Below are positions 43,912 to 54,312 of a stretch of DNA of 64,000 nucleotides, one piece after another. Within the stretch, counting starts at the first letter, position 1. Each line of letters begins with the position of its first letter. Origin of the DNA: Clostridium omnivorum (lineage in GTDB: Bacteria; Bacillota; Clostridia; Clostridiales; Clostridiaceae); NCBI RefSeq assembly GCF_026012015.1, contig NZ_BRXR01000001.1, positions 652,001 through 716,000 of the forward strand, in the 5' to 3' direction. The notes under the pieces were generated by a model that saw only the letters and a program-made list of their open reading frames with translations, had not been told where the DNA came from and did not search any database. The translations under genes were made by a program, and so were the position numbers.

Positions 43912-45900
43912 CTATCTTTGCTCTTTGATAAGACCTTTTCTATAAGCAGCTAGTAATGCTTCTAAATCCTTTATTTGACTCTTAAGCTCTTCTCCTATAT
44001 CAGTATCTCCTACTCTTTTTCTTTCAACCACCTGTTCTAAAACCACTGTAGTAGATAGTATATCTGTTTCCTCTTCAATAGCCTTCTGAGTTGACTCAAA
44101 TGGTTCATGAGAAACTAATAATAATCCATAGGAGTTATATATTAAAGTATATCCAGCTATACCAGTTTGACCTTGATAAGCCCTTGAAAAACCTCCATCT
44201 ATAACTAGCAGCTTTCCATTAGCCTTAATAGGGCTTTCACCCTTCTTACTTTTAACTGGTACGTGTCCGTTTACTATATGTGAAATATCAGAGCTTAATC
44301 CAAACTCTTCTAGTATCTTATTACAGGTTTTTTCATCATCTCTAAATTTGTAATAAGGATTTTTCGTCTCGTTATGACTTTCAACATCATTTATAAAGTA
44401 TCTTTCAAAGGTGGTCATTCTATTTTTACCAAACAGTGGTGAATTTGGCCCTGTCCATAAGTACCACATTATATCCATACCATAAAGTTTTGCTTTTGGA
44501 TCTTCCTTGTAAAAGTACCCTTCTCTTGCTAACATCTCCATTCTATCTAAGAAGGTCTTTCCACTGTACTCTTTACCATTACAATTAATCCTGCTAAAAC
44601 CGCCATCATCATCTAGAGGAATGCAGCCGTGATAAAGCAAATTAGAATTATATCTTAAATATATACTGCCCTTTGCAAATAAAAACCTAACATGTTTTTG
44701 CAGCTTATCGCTATTTAAGAAGGAAGACTTTAATTTATCAACAAGGTCTCTTTCTTCTTTCGTAAGCTTATATGGGTCTTTGGGATCTATAGTTGGAAAA
44801 TTAGTATCATTTAAAGCATAAGTCTTTCCATATATATCTATAGTTCCATCTTTATAATTTATTTTTTCTAATAACAGTCTATCATTCATATTAAACTGAG
44901 GTCTTCTTTTAATTATTTCCCCTTCAAGCTTAAATTGTATTATAGCTATTGCCTTATGCATTTGCGCAATAAGCATGTTTTCCTTATCAGTTAATTCAAT
45001 ATTGTCTGGCTTTGGTTTAAAGCTTTCACAAGGGTCATTCTTATAAAACTCAATTGCAAAGGTAGCTAACGGTAGCATATTAATACCATACCCATCTTCT
45101 ATGGTATCTAAGTTAGCGTATCTAGCAGAAATACGAAGTACTGTTGCCATACATACTTCTGACCCAGCAGCAGCTCCCATCCATAAAATATCATGATTTC
45201 CCCATTGTATGTCTACAGAATGATAATTCATAAGTGTATCGAGCACAATATTTGCTCCAGGACCTCTGTCAAATATATCTCCAATTATATGCAGTCTGTC
45301 AACAACAAGTCTCTGTATAAGCTTTGACAGTGCAATTATAAATTCATTTGCCCTATCAATTTTAATAATTGTTTTTATTATCTCTCTATAATATTCCTCT
45401 TTATCTCTCCTATTTGGATACTCATGGAGCAGCTCTTCAATGATATATGCAAAATCTGGAGGAAGTGCCTTTCTAACCTTAGATCTAGTATATTTAGCTG
45501 AAACATGTCTGCATATTTCAATTAATCTATATAGTGTAATCCTATACCAATCCTCTAAGTTAGTCTCATCTTTTAATATTAGGTCTAATTTTTGTTCAGG
45601 GTAATATATCAAAGTAGCAAGACTCTTAATTTCCTTTTGACTTAAAGTGGTTCCAAAAATATCTCCTATCTTACGTTTAATAACCCCGGAAGCATTCTTT
45701 AATACATGGTTAAATGGTTCATATTCTCCATGTATATCTGTTAAAAAATGTTCTGTTCCTTTAGGTAAATTCATTATAGCTTGTAAATTAATGATTTCAG
45801 TACAAGCTGAATGTATAGTTGGGTATTGATTTGATAGTAGTCTCAAATAACGTAAATCCTTTTCTAGATTTTTTTTAAGTCCATTATCTAAAATGTTCAT
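43912..45900 (-). CDS. fbp: Fructose-1,6-bisphosphatase, class III
   Basis: A 662-residue gluconeogenic phosphatase that turns fructose-1,6-bisphosphate into fructose-6-phosphate. The metallophosphatase motifs are [12 protein letters not shown] (about residues 44-55), [25 protein letters not shown], and [16 protein letters not shown]. The large form of about 660 residues is the Firmicutes class III enzyme. GGAGG precedes the ATG. It is transcribed alone. Confidence 0.96.
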   Translation of the reverse strand: MNILDNGLKKNLEKDLRYLRLLSNQYPTIHSACTEIINLQAIMNLPKGTEHFLTDIHGEYEPFNHVLKNASGVIKRKIGDIFGTTLSQKEIKSLATLIYYPEQKLDLILKDETNLEDWYRITLYRLIEICRHVSAKYTRSKVRKALPPDFAYIIEELLHEYPNRRDKEEYYREIIKTIIKIDRANEFIIALSKLIQRLVVDRLHIIGDIFDRGPGANIVLDTLMNYHSVDIQWGNHDILWMGAAAGSEVCMATVLRISARYANLDTIEDGYGINMLPLATFAIEFYKNDPCESFKPKPDNIELTDKENMLIAQMHKAIAIIQFKLEGEIIKRRPQFNMNDRLLLEKINYKDGTIDIYGKTYALNDTNFPTIDPKDPYKLTKEERDLVDKLKSSFLNSDKLQKHVRFLFAKGSIYLRYNSNLLYHGCIPLDDDGGFSRINCNGKEYSGKTFLDRMEMLAREGYFYKEDPKAKLYGMDIMWYLWTGPNSPLFGKNRMTTFERYFINDVESHNETKNPYYKFRDDEKTCNKILEEFGLSSDISHIVNGHVPVKSKKGESPIKANGKLLVIDGGFSRAYQGQTGIAGYTLIYNSYGLLLVSHEPFESTQKAIEEETDILSTTVVLEQVVERKRVGDTDIGEELKSQIKDLEALLAAYRKGLIKEQR

Positions 45901-46025
45901 TGTTATCCTCCATATCCCGAAATAGATTACATTATTTATTTCTACATTTATAACAAAAATCCTTCCTATTCTTTATATATACTATACAAATTATATTTTA
46001 AACATCAAATGTAATATACTATATA

Positions 46026-47240
46026 TTATCTTCTTACTACGGCATGGCGGATAAAATTTTTTATTTTAACTTCTCTGGGTATTAAATCTACACACTTGCT
46101 ATAGTTTTTTAGGTATACATTACTTATATTTTGCCCAAAGTTTTCTGCAGAATATTCTTCTGCCATTTTTATAGCTCCGCTGCTAAGTCTTTTTCTTAAT
46201 TCATTATCATAAAAAATTCTTGTCATATAGGAGGTAAATTCTTGTTCATTTGTATAAGTAAATCCTGTTTCATTGTTTACAATCAATCCATCTACACAGC
46301 TATCATACCTGCAAACTACTGGCAATGAACTGGCTAGTGCTTCGATATAAGTCAGTCCCTGAGTTTCACTAGTAGAAGCTGTAGCAAACACTTGCCCAAG
46401 CTGATAGTATTTATATGTTTCTTCAGGAGACACCATACCAACAAAACGTATATCTGGCTGTAAATTTAATTTACTTGCTTTTTCTCTAAGTATTTCTAAA
46501 TATGGACCTCCCCCAACAATTACAAGTTTAAGTTTTTCTATTTTATCTCTTGCTGCCGCAAAATACTCCATTACTTCCTCAATATTTTTCTCTTCTGCTA
46601 TCCTACCTATATAAACAATAATATTGTCCTCTTCAGTGAGATTCAGTTCTTGAAGCATGGATCTTTTTTCTTCCATTGATACTTTTTTCTTAAATCTACT
46701 TATATCTATTCCTGTAGGAACTATAAACATATTAGTTTTGACACCATAGCCTTTAATTACCTTATCAACCTTTTTAGTGGGGACAACAACACCATCCATA
46801 CTATTAAGCATATATCTAGTAATTGCTGCATTAGTTCTCTTATTTATAAGTTTTCCGTTCATTATATAAGTAAGATAATCCTCATATAGTGTATGATACG
46901 TATGAATTTGAGGTATATTTAATTTTTTAGCTATATACTTTGCTGCAAATAGTGTTGAAAATTCAGTCTGAGAATGTATTATATCCGGCTTCCATTCTAA
47001 TAACTGCTTTATTAAATTTCCTGTAAATGGTATTCTAAATCTTGCATCAGGGTATATTCCTGTTTTTAAAGACTTTAAATAATATACATCTCCATTAATA
47101 CATTCCTCACCGGTGCTTGATAAAGCCATTATTCTAACATCGTGCCCTTGTCTTTTTAATTCTTTATATAAATTATTTATAGATATTACTACACCATTTA
47201 TCATTGGATAATATGTATCTGTAGTTATCAACACCTTCAT
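46026..47240 (-). CDS. GT4-family glycosyltransferase
   Basis: A 404-residue GT-B glycosyltransferase. The N-terminal start TTDTYYPMINGVVISINNL, with HSQTEFSTLFAAKYIAKKL and THTYHTLYEDY, and C-terminal YIGRIAEEKNIEEVMEYF, FVGMVSPEETYKYY and ETQGLTYIEALASSLPVV (E-x7-E type motif) identify GT4. The N-terminal pattern resembles 1,2-diacylglycerol 3-alpha-glucosyltransferases that make membrane glycolipids, but other acceptors are possible. It is not in an operon with the adjacent fbp. Confidence 0.85.
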   Translation of the reverse strand: MKVLITTDTYYPMINGVVISINNLYKELKRQGHDVRIMALSSTGEECINGDVYYLKSLKTGIYPDARFRIPFTGNLIKQLLEWKPDIIHSQTEFSTLFAAKYIAKKLNIPQIHTYHTLYEDYLTYIMNGKLINKRTNAAITRYMLNSMDGVVVPTKKVDKVIKGYGVKTNMFIVPTGIDISRFKKKVSMEEKRSMLQELNLTEEDNIIVYIGRIAEEKNIEEVMEYFAAARDKIEKLKLVIVGGGPYLEILREKASKLNLQPDIRFVGMVSPEETYKYYQLGQVFATASTSETQGLTYIEALASSLPVVCRYDSCVDGLIVNNETGFTYTNEQEFTSYMTRIFYDNELRKRLSSGAIKMAEEYSAENFGQNISNVYLKNYSKCVDLIPREVKIKNFIRHAVVRR

Positions 47241-47380
47241 ATAAATCTTCCCCCATTCTAATAATGTTCTCAGCCTTTATTTACCATACACTAATATTAC
47301 TATTGATATCTTAAAATAAATATATATATTTGTTTAAGATTTCCTTAATATTTTTTTATTCCTTATTATTTTAATTATGC

Positions 47381-47412
47381 AAAAAATCTTCGTGATTTAA
47401 ACCACGAAGATT
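47381..47412 (-). terminator. Terminator of proC
   Basis: The stem AATCTTCGTG/CACGAAGATT has an eight-base loop. A's on the left and right give a U-tract on the minus strand. Confidence 0.85.
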
Positions 47413-47436
47413 AAAAAAATTAGCATTTATTGCTCT

Positions 47437-48252
47437 TTATTTATTATTATTTGACATTAGCTTGGTTTTATTTGTACAACTTTGCATAGCAGATATTACA
47501 GTACCTCTAAAATTATTTTTCTCTAAGGTGTATACAGCCTCTATTGTTGTTCCACCTGGAGAACATACACTATCTTTTAAAGCCCCAGGATGTATTCCTG
47601 TTTCCAGCACCATCTTTGCGGCTCCCAATACTGCTTGTGCAGCAAGTTTATAAGCCTTTTCTCTTGGTATTCCATCTAATACTGCCCCATCGGCTAGAGC
47701 TTCTATAAACATATAAACATAAGCAGGTGATGAACCACTTACTGCTGGTATAGCATCCATAAGCTTCTCATCTATTAACTCCACCTTGCCAAAGCTCTCA
47801 AAAATCGCCAATACTTCTTCAAGATCCCCAGATTTTACATTACTATTGTGACAAATTGCACTCATACCTTCTCCTACTAAGGCTGGGGTATTAGGCATAG
47901 TTCTAACTACCTTAATATTCTTTTCAAATGCTTCTTCAATAAATTCTATAGTTATTCCTGCAGCAATAGTTACTATAGTAGCTTCGGGCTTTATTTGATC
48001 CTTTATTTGGTTAATTACTGCTGCATACATATTTGGCTTAACAGCAAGTATTATTATATCTGCGTTTTCTGCTACCTCTATGTTATTCTCAGCCGCTTTT
48101 ATTCCATACCTTTCTGCTATTTCAACTAATTTATTCGAATGAAGATTACTTGCTATAACTTGTTCAGCTTTTACGAGACCTGAGTCTACGATTCCACCGA
48201 TCATTGCTTGAGCCATATTTCCACAGCCTATAAATCCTATAATTTTATTCAT
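47437..48252 (-). CDS. proC: Pyrroline-5-carboxylate reductase
   Basis: A 271-residue dehydrogenase for the last step of proline synthesis. The dinucleotide site IGFIGCGNMAQAMIGG is at residues 4-19, VRTMPNTPALVGEGMSA and the C-terminal signature GTTIEAVYTLEKNNFRG are present. The start is MNKIIGF with AAGGAGGT nine bases upstream; a longer frame adds ten residues before the site. It lies 33 bases after the nth gene and may be co-transcribed. Confidence 0.95.
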   Translation of the reverse strand: MNKIIGFIGCGNMAQAMIGGIVDSGLVKAEQVIASNLHSNKLVEIAERYGIKAAENNIEVAENADIIILAVKPNMYAAVINQIKDQIKPEATIVTIAAGITIEFIEEAFEKNIKVVRTMPNTPALVGEGMSAICHNSNVKSGDLEEVLAIFESFGKVELIDEKLMDAIPAVSGSSPAYVYMFIEALADGAVLDGIPREKAYKLAAQAVLGAAKMVLETGIHPGALKDSVCSPGGTTIEAVYTLEKNNFRGTVISAMQSCTNKTKLMSNNNK

Positions 48253-48285
48253 ATGAAATTTACCTCCTTTTAAATATGACACTTA

Positions 48286-48936
48286 TTACTTTGCTTTTTT
48301 ATCCTCTGTAAGACCATTATTAAAATCACAGTAAGGTGCTAATGGACATTCATCGCACTTAGGCTTTCTTGAATTGCATATTTTTCTTCCATGCCAAATT
48401 ATATAATGATGTGCATCGCTCCACAGCTTTTTAGGAATATTCTTCATAAGCTGCTCTTCAACTTCCTCTGGAGTATTTCCCTTTGCAAGTCCCAATCTAT
48501 TAGAAACTCTAAACACATGAGTATCCACAGCAATAGCTGGTACCCCATAAGCATTTGAAAGAACTACATTTGCTGTCTTCCTCCCTACTCCCGGAAGTTC
48601 AATAAGCTGCTCCATAGTTCTTGGAACTTCTCCATTATACTTTAGTAGCAGCTCTCTAGACGTAGCTAGTATATTTTTGCTTTTATTTTTGTAAAAACCA
48701 CAACTTTTAATTATTTCTCCCAATTCTTCTTCAGTCAATGCCACCATTTTTTCTGCTGTATTATAATCCTTAAAAAGCACTGAAGTAACTATATTAACTC
48801 TTTCATCTGTACATTGGGCACTTAACATTGTAGCAATCAGAAGCTCATAGGGTGAATTAAAATTTAATGCACATTTAGCTCCGCTGTAATTTTGCTGTAA
48901 AATTTCCACTGCTTTTTTCATAGTAGCTTTATTCAT
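48286..48936 (-). CDS. nth: Endonuclease III
   Basis: A 216-residue DNA glycosylase/AP lyase for oxidised pyrimidines. The helix-hairpin-helix LPGVGRKTANVVLSNAYG with its Lys, and the Asp in VDTHVFRVSNRLGLA, form the catalytic centre (about residues 114-145). Four Cys at the end (CNSRKPKCDECPLAPYC) hold a 4Fe-4S cluster. CAGGTGAG precedes the ATG. Confidence 0.96.
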   Translation of the reverse strand: MNKATMKKAVEILQQNYSGAKCALNFNSPYELLIATMLSAQCTDERVNIVTSVLFKDYNTAEKMVALTEEELGEIIKSCGFYKNKSKNILATSRELLLKYNGEVPRTMEQLIELPGVGRKTANVVLSNAYGVPAIAVDTHVFRVSNRLGLAKGNTPEEVEEQLMKNIPKKLWSDAHHYIIWHGRKICNSRKPKCDECPLAPYCDFNNGLTEDKKAK

Positions 48937-49091
48937 TTTCTCACCTGCTTACAACTGTTATTATCAATATACTAAAAAAGTATATTTTAATAATATGTTA
49001 TCATTAATAATCCTAAAATCAATACTCTAGGTTTATCCTACACTAAATAATTATTATTTATTCAATATAGGTTCTTTGTTTCAATATAAAT

Positions 49092-49133
49092 AAAAGGCCT
49101 TTGGCAAAACATCATTTTGTCAAAGGCCTTTAA
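49092..49133 (-). terminator. Terminator of the threonine-degradation operon
   Basis: A long stem (AAAAGGCCTTTGGCAAAA with its near-complement, one or two mismatches) is flanked by A's and T's and lies 11 bases past the tdh-like stop. Confidence 0.88.
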
Positions 49134-49143
49134 AATATTTATA

Positions 49144-50100
49144 TTATTTTATGTTTAACTTACCACTTAATTTATTTAACATATCAGTAGTCATAGAAGC
49201 TAAATCGTATTTTGAACTAAAGCCCCATTCTTGTCTAGCTGCAGTGCAATCTATTGAATCTGGCCATGAATCAGCTATTGCTTGTCTAACTGGGTCTACA
49301 TTGTAGGAAATTTCGAAGTCTTTTATGTGTTTCTTAATTTCAGCTGCAATTTGTGAAGGCTCAAAGCTCATAGCAGTAATATTAAATGCATTTCTATGCA
49401 CTAGTTTTGAAGGATCTGCTTCCATTAAAGTAACTATTGCATTAAGAGCATCTGGCATATACATCATATCCATATAAGTTCCTTGTTTAATGAAACTTGA
49501 ATATTTATGATTCTTTAATGCTTCATAGTATATGTCTACTGCATAGTCAGTAGTTCCTCCTCCAGGAAGAGTTTCATAGGAAATAAGTCCTGGGAAACGA
49601 ACTCCTCTTGTGTCAACTCCAAACTTTTTGAAGTAATAATCACATAGTAATTCTCCAGAAACCTTTGTAACTCCATACATAGTTTGTGGACGTTGAATAG
49701 TATCTTGTGGAGTATTTACGCTTGGAGTAGATGGACCAAATGCACCTATTGAACTAGGTGTAAAGAATGCACAATTAAGTTCTCTAGCAACTTCTAGCGC
49801 ATTAAATAGTCCTCCCATGTTTATATCCCATGCAAGTACTGGTTTAGCCTCTGCAACAGCAGATAATAGTGCTGCTAAGTGAATTATAGTATCTGCATTA
49901 TATTGTTTTGCAATTTCAGCCATTCTTTTTGCATCTTTTACATCTAATATTTCAAATGGACCTGACTCAACTGCTACATTTCCATCAATTCTTCTTATAT
50001 CAGTAGCTATTACATTATCGTTTCCATATATACTTCTCATGTGCATAACAAGTTCAGAACCAATTTGTCCTAATGCACCAGTTACTAGTATTTTTTTCAT
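49144..50100 (-). CDS. tdh: L-threonine 3-dehydrogenase, SDR type
   Basis: A 318-residue short-chain (UDP-glucose epimerase-like) dehydrogenase that oxidises threonine to 2-amino-3-ketobutyrate. The NAD site TGALGQIGSELV is at residues 7-18, and the active site shows Ser in TPSSIGAFG and YGVTK (Tyr and Lys). The reason for choosing threonine dehydrogenase over an epimerase is the adjacent kbl gene. The start MKKILV has GGAGGG upstream; the longer frame adds five residues. Confidence 0.88.
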   Translation of the reverse strand: MKKILVTGALGQIGSELVMHMRSIYGNDNVIATDIRRIDGNVAVESGPFEILDVKDAKRMAEIAKQYNADTIIHLAALLSAVAEAKPVLAWDINMGGLFNALEVARELNCAFFTPSSIGAFGPSTPSVNTPQDTIQRPQTMYGVTKVSGELLCDYYFKKFGVDTRGVRFPGLISYETLPGGGTTDYAVDIYYEALKNHKYSSFIKQGTYMDMMYMPDALNAIVTLMEADPSKLVHRNAFNITAMSFEPSQIAAEIKKHIKDFEISYNVDPVRQAIADSWPDSIDCTAARQEWGFSSKYDLASMTTDMLNKLSGKLNIK

Positions 50101-50140
50101 CGTTAGACCCTCCACACAATTAGTTTAATTTTATTTTTTA

Positions 50141-51337
50141 TTATTTTATTATACCTAATCTTCTTCCTACTGTTGCATATGCTGCTAATGCTTGATCAAG
50201 CATTTCCTTTGTATGAGCTGCAGTAGGCATATTTCTAACTCTTGCAGTTCCTAGTGGTACTGTTGGGAACACTATTGATTTTGCATAAACTCCTTCTTTA
50301 CGAAGCTCTCTACTAAATTCTTGAGCCTTATCAGCATCACCAATTATACATGGAGTAATTGGAGTTTCGCTATGTCCTATATCAAATCCTAAATCTTTAA
50401 GGCCTTTCTTTAAGTAGTTTCCATTTTCCCAAACCTTTTTAACAAGCTCATCACTTTCAGTTAAAATGTTAATTGCTTCTATGCAAGCTGCAGCAGCTGC
50501 TGGAGTAATTGAAGTTGAGAATAGGAATGGTCTTGCTCTAACTTTTAACCAATCTATTAAATCTTTTGATCCGGCTACATATCCACCCACAACTCCTATA
50601 GCTTTAGAAAGTGTTCCTATTTGGAAGTCTATCTTTCCTATTAAGTTATGATGAGTTGCAGATCCACTTCCATCTCCGCCTAATACTCCTGATGCATGTG
50701 CATCATCCACGTATGTAATTAGGTCAAATTCTTCTGCTATCTTTACTATTTCTGGCATTAGAGCTATATCTCCGTCCATAGAGAAAACTCCATCAGTTAT
50801 AACCATTATTTTTTCATACAGACCTGATTCTTTAGCTTCTTTAGCCTTAGCTCTTAAATCTTCCATGTCTGAATGTTCAAATCTTATAATCTTAGCTCCA
50901 GAAAGTCTGCAGCCATCAATTATGGAGGCATGATTTAAAGCATCTGATAGTATTGCATCCTTCTTAGTCATAACTGCTGAAATTGCACCCATATTGCAAT
51001 TAAAACCAGATTGGAATACTATTACTGCTTCTGAATGTTTAAATTTTGCAAGTTTTGCTTCTAATTCATCATGTATATCTAAAGTTCCGTTGATTGTTCT
51101 AACTGCTCCAGCTCCAACTCCATACTTCTCAGTTGCCTTAATTCCAGCTTCAATTAGTCTTGGATTTGTAGCAAGTCCTAAATAATTGTTTGAAGAAAGA
51201 TTTATAAGTCTCTTTCCATTGATCTCAATAACAGGACCATTTGAGCCCTTAATAGTATCAATTTCATTGTATAATCCCTTGCTTCTTAAGTCCTCAAGGT
51301 TCTCAGTTAAATATTTTTGTAATGCTTTACTTCCCAT
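50141..51337 (-). CDS. kbl: 2-Amino-3-ketobutyrate CoA ligase (glycine C-acetyltransferase)
   Basis: A 398-residue PLP enzyme that splits 2-amino-3-ketobutyrate with CoA to glycine and acetyl-CoA. Markers are [13 protein letters not shown] (about residues 46-58), the Asp-Asp-Ala-His segment [12 protein letters not shown], and the PLP Lys in [13 protein letters not shown] (about 239-251). It is first in the operon with tdh, forming the complete two-step threonine to glycine pathway. A sigma-A-type promoter and AGGAGG site precede it. Confidence 0.95.
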   Translation of the reverse strand: MGSKALQKYLTENLEDLRSKGLYNEIDTIKGSNGPVIEINGKRLINLSSNNYLGLATNPRLIEAGIKATEKYGVGAGAVRTINGTLDIHDELEAKLAKFKHSEAVIVFQSGFNCNMGAISAVMTKKDAILSDALNHASIIDGCRLSGAKIIRFEHSDMEDLRAKAKEAKESGLYEKIMVITDGVFSMDGDIALMPEIVKIAEEFDLITYVDDAHASGVLGGDGSGSATHHNLIGKIDFQIGTLSKAIGVVGGYVAGSKDLIDWLKVRARPFLFSTSITPAAAAACIEAINILTESDELVKKVWENGNYLKKGLKDLGFDIGHSETPITPCIIGDADKAQEFSRELRKEGVYAKSIVFPTVPLGTARVRNMPTAAHTKEMLDQALAAYATVGRRLGIIK

Positions 51338-51435
51338 GGTATATACCTCCTATATCCATTTAAATAAACAGTACCATAATATTTGGTGCTGATTCTAGAC
51401 ACTTTACTTTGCTAATGAATTATTGTTTACACCTA

Positions 51436-51464
51436 TAGTATATAAAACTGAAGCAAATTTTGCA
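51436..51464 (-). promoter_or_regulatory. Promoter of the kbl-tdh operon
   Basis: Minus strand: TTGCAA (51459-51464), a 17-base spacer, TATACT (51436-51441). The start codon is about 95 bases beyond. Confidence 0.6.
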
Positions 51465-51769
51465 ATAGAAAAAATTAGATGATGGTTATACTTCATTTAT
51501 TCTTCTATTATCGTTTTCATTTACTAATATTCTATATAAAATAAATTTGCCCTTTTATCTATCTTGCTAATATTTTAAGTTATTTTCTTTAATAGATTAG
51601 CACAAAGCACCTATTTTTACTTTACATAATCGGTCATACTATTTGGCAATTTGGTCAACTGATTTTATCATCAACTTTAAGTTATTATTAAATAAGTTAT
51701 CGCTTCATAGAAGTATTATATCTACACAATAGGTCTTATTATTATCTATAAAACTTTTATCATATATAA
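51465..51769. other. AT-rich spacer between the plsC-like gene and kbl
   Basis: About 300 bases between the terminator of the acyltransferase gene and the kbl promoter. I see no open frame, T-box, riboswitch core or repeat in it. It is dominated by short A/T runs. Confidence 0.5.
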
Positions 51770-51794
51770 AAAACAGCCAAATTAGCTGTTTTCA
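51768..51794 (-). terminator. Terminator of the acyltransferase gene
   Basis: The stem AAAACAGC/GCTGTTTT with a seven-base loop and A's on its left lies just past the stop. Confidence 0.8.
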
Positions 51795-51797
51795 TAA

Positions 51798-52502
51798 TCA
51801 ATCCTTATATTCACCTTTATATTCCTCAGGAATTAACTTAGCTATTTCCTTCATCATTGTGTTTAAAGCTCTAGTTTCATATTGAACTTTGTCCTCTCCC
51901 TGAAGCCTTTTTGGAATTTCCATAGCATCTCCAATAGATACTCCTATTTTAGAATAACTAAACTTTTCCGAAGCCATATCTCCATCCTTTGCAATAGGCA
52001 GCAGTTTTTCAGTTCCCCAAATGCCTATTGGTACTATGGGCACCTTCGTAACCTTTGCTATAAGCAAAATTCCTTTCTTTGCTTGTATCATACTACCTGT
52101 CCTACTTCTAGTTCCTTCTGGAAATAATAAAATATTACCTCCACCCTTTACTATTTTAATTATTTTTTCAATACCTTCCTTATCGGCGGTATTTGGCCTT
52201 ACTGGGGTTGTTTTAATTATATTAATACCAAGATTGGTTGTAGCATTCTCGCTTAATTTCACTCCAGCCACAAAAGTGACGTCTTGTGCTTCAAGTACCT
52301 TATTTAAAATAAGCGCATCAGAATTACTTAAATGATTGCATATAAAAATAACTGGGCCCTTAATACTTTTTAAATTTTCTCCACCATAAATATTAATATC
52401 TGCATATTTTTTTATTATATGATTTAGAACTGCTTTTGACATATACTTCACAAAACTATCAGGCATATAACTGATGAGCTTTGCCATTTTAGGAGATATC
52501 AC
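51798..52502 (-). CDS. plsC: PlsC-type 1-acylglycerol-3-phosphate acyltransferase
   Basis: A 234-residue acyltransferase. The catalytic H-x4-D motif is in ICNHLSNSDALIL (about residues 55-67), the second motif in LLFPEGTRSRTGS (about 122-134), and block IV in VPIVPIGIWG. It adds the second acyl chain to make phosphatidic acid. The start is GTG with AGGTGGAG six bases upstream. It lies 39 bases after queG and may share its transcript. Confidence 0.9.
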   Translation of the reverse strand: MISPKMAKLISYMPDSFVKYMSKAVLNHIIKKYADINIYGGENLKSIKGPVIFICNHLSNSDALILNKVLEAQDVTFVAGVKLSENATTNLGINIIKTTPVRPNTADKEGIEKIIKIVKGGGNILLFPEGTRSRTGSMIQAKKGILLIAKVTKVPIVPIGIWGTEKLLPIAKDGDMASEKFSYSKIGVSIGDAMEIPKRLQGEDKVQYETRALNTMMKEIAKLIPEEYKGEYKD

Positions 52503-52541
52503 TTATAACTCCACCTTTCTAATGGATTAGCTATGCTTATA

Positions 52542-53513
52542 TTATAGTTTGAAATAATTTAAAAGTCTATTATAATAATCCATTACGTATGGTGAATTTA
52601 TCTTTCTAAAATCTATATTTTCAACTTTCTTTGACATAAGGTAAATCAAAGCATTCCTCTGCAATATTGCTTTACCTCTCCATCCACAGGAAGTAAGCTT
52701 ATACTTAGCATTAAAATTTTTATTATCTATATAAACTAATTCTAATAAATTAGGATTTATCATATAGTCATTTGGCTTGAAGAGATTAATATTGGATTTT
52801 ATTACGCTTTCATTATATGGGCATAACCTTTGACAGCTATCACACCCAAAAAGCCTTCCATTAAGTTTTGAAAACCAAAAATCCTCAATATGCTTTTTTT
52901 GGGTTATATAAGATAAACAAATATTAGAATGGCTACTACTTACAGCCTTTGTAGGGCATTGCTTAGCGCAAATGTTACAGTCTCCGCATCCATTTTCTAA
53001 TGCCTTATCTTCTTCAAAATATAAATCAGTTATAATTTCTCCTAGAAACACGTAAGAACCATACTTTTGGGTTATTAACATATTATTCTTTCCTATGAAG
53101 CCAATACCAGAAAGCTTAGCGATATATCTCTCAGGCAATGCATTATTATCCACAAAATAAATTGCCCTTCCTCCTATGCTGTTTATAAAATTACATATTT
53201 GTTCAAGATACTTACTTACTACTTTGTGATAATCAGATCCCCAGGTATATTTAGAAAATCCTTCTTCAGAACTTATAATATCATCATAAGAATAAGGAAA
53301 AGCAATAGATATTATAGTTTTTCCTTCCTTCATATATAAGAAAGGGTTAACTCTTTTCTCCACATCCTTTTCCTCAAATTCATTTTCCAATTTGTCCAGT
53401 TTTCTTTCTAATAAATAAGGCCTAAGTTCTTCAAAAACTCTGCACCTTATAAACCCTAAAGTATCTATTCCAATACTATTACAAAAATCAATAATTGTGT
53501 TTTTGCAATCCAT
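52542..53513 (-). CDS. queG: Epoxyqueuosine reductase
   Basis: A 323-residue iron-sulfur enzyme that reduces epoxyqueuosine in tRNA to queuosine. Two 4Fe-4S motifs are clear: CGDCNICAKQCP (about residues 179-190) and GCDSCQRLCPYNE (about 225-237). The N-terminal part has IAFPYSYDD and the cobalamin-binding segment near GKNNMLITQKYGSYVFLGEI. The length is short compared with E. coli (379) because the C-terminal HEAT-like extension is absent. The Asp/Tyr residues needed for catalysis were not traced individually. Confidence 0.9.
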   Translation of the reverse strand: MDCKNTIIDFCNSIGIDTLGFIRCRVFEELRPYLLERKLDKLENEFEEKDVEKRVNPFLYMKEGKTIISIAFPYSYDDIISSEEGFSKYTWGSDYHKVVSKYLEQICNFINSIGGRAIYFVDNNALPERYIAKLSGIGFIGKNNMLITQKYGSYVFLGEIITDLYFEEDKALENGCGDCNICAKQCPTKAVSSSHSNICLSYITQKKHIEDFWFSKLNGRLFGCDSCQRLCPYNESVIKSNINLFKPNDYMINPNLLELVYIDNKNFNAKYKLTSCGWRGKAILQRNALIYLMSKKVENIDFRKINSPYVMDYYNRLLNYFKL

Positions 53514-53630
53514 ATTAAAAATTCCTCTTTCTCAATGAATTATAAAATTTATATAAAATCTTAAAAATTACTATTTTTATCTATTGTACACCTGTTTTTT
53601 ATCCTTTGTAAAAGAAAATATCGCTATAAG

Positions 53631-54215
53631 CTATATAACCATATCATTATAAATATGCTTTTGTCTACCTTGATAATCTTTTATTTCAATAATTGTGCGA
53701 GCTCTTCTTCCTATAATCTTTGCTGGTATCCCCACTGCTGTAGCCCTAGAAGGCACATTTTCCAATACAACTGCATTAGCTCCAATTTTAGCATCATCCC
53801 CTATTGTTATCGGTCCTAATATTTTTGCTCCACTCCCTATTACCACATTATTCCCAACTGTAGGATGCCTTTTTCCCTTTTCCTTTCCAGTTCCACCAAG
53901 AGTGACACCATGATATATAGTTACATTATCTCCTATTTCTGCAGTTTCACCAATTACTACTCCCATACCATGATCAATAAATAGTCCCTTTCCTATTTTT
54001 GCACCTGGGTGTATCTCAATTCCAGTGAAAAATCTTGCTATTTGGGATATGGCTCTTGCTATAATAAACCATTTGTGCCTATAAAGCACATTTGCAATTC
54101 TATGATAAATTATAGCATGTATAGAAGGATATAATAACAATACCTCTACTCTACTCTTTGCAGCAGGATCATTTTTTAAAATGTTATCTATATCGTATTT
54201 TAATTTGGCAAACAA
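53631..54215 (-). CDS. cysE: Serine O-acetyltransferase
   Basis: A 194-residue left-handed beta-helix enzyme that acetylates serine for cysteine synthesis. The hexapeptide repeats ([49 protein letters not shown]) are characteristic. It is the short clostridial EpsC form. The start is TTG ([10 protein letters not shown]), with AGGGTGG at proper distance; the GTG four codons earlier overlaps that site. It follows cysK by 97 bases; both lie behind the T-box. Confidence 0.93.
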   Translation of the reverse strand: MFAKLKYDIDNILKNDPAAKSRVEVLLLYPSIHAIIYHRIANVLYRHKWFIIARAISQIARFFTGIEIHPGAKIGKGLFIDHGMGVVIGETAEIGDNVTIYHGVTLGGTGKEKGKRHPTVGNNVVIGSGAKILGPITIGDDAKIGANAVVLENVPSRATAVGIPAKIIGRRARTIIEIKDYQGRQKHIYNDMVI

Positions 54216-54312
54216 TTTTATCACCACCCTTTTAAAAATAAATGCACAAGAACAAAATAAATGCCTTTAAGTTATATAGTCAAAGCCTCATTAGTCCTTG
54301 TGCTTAGATTAG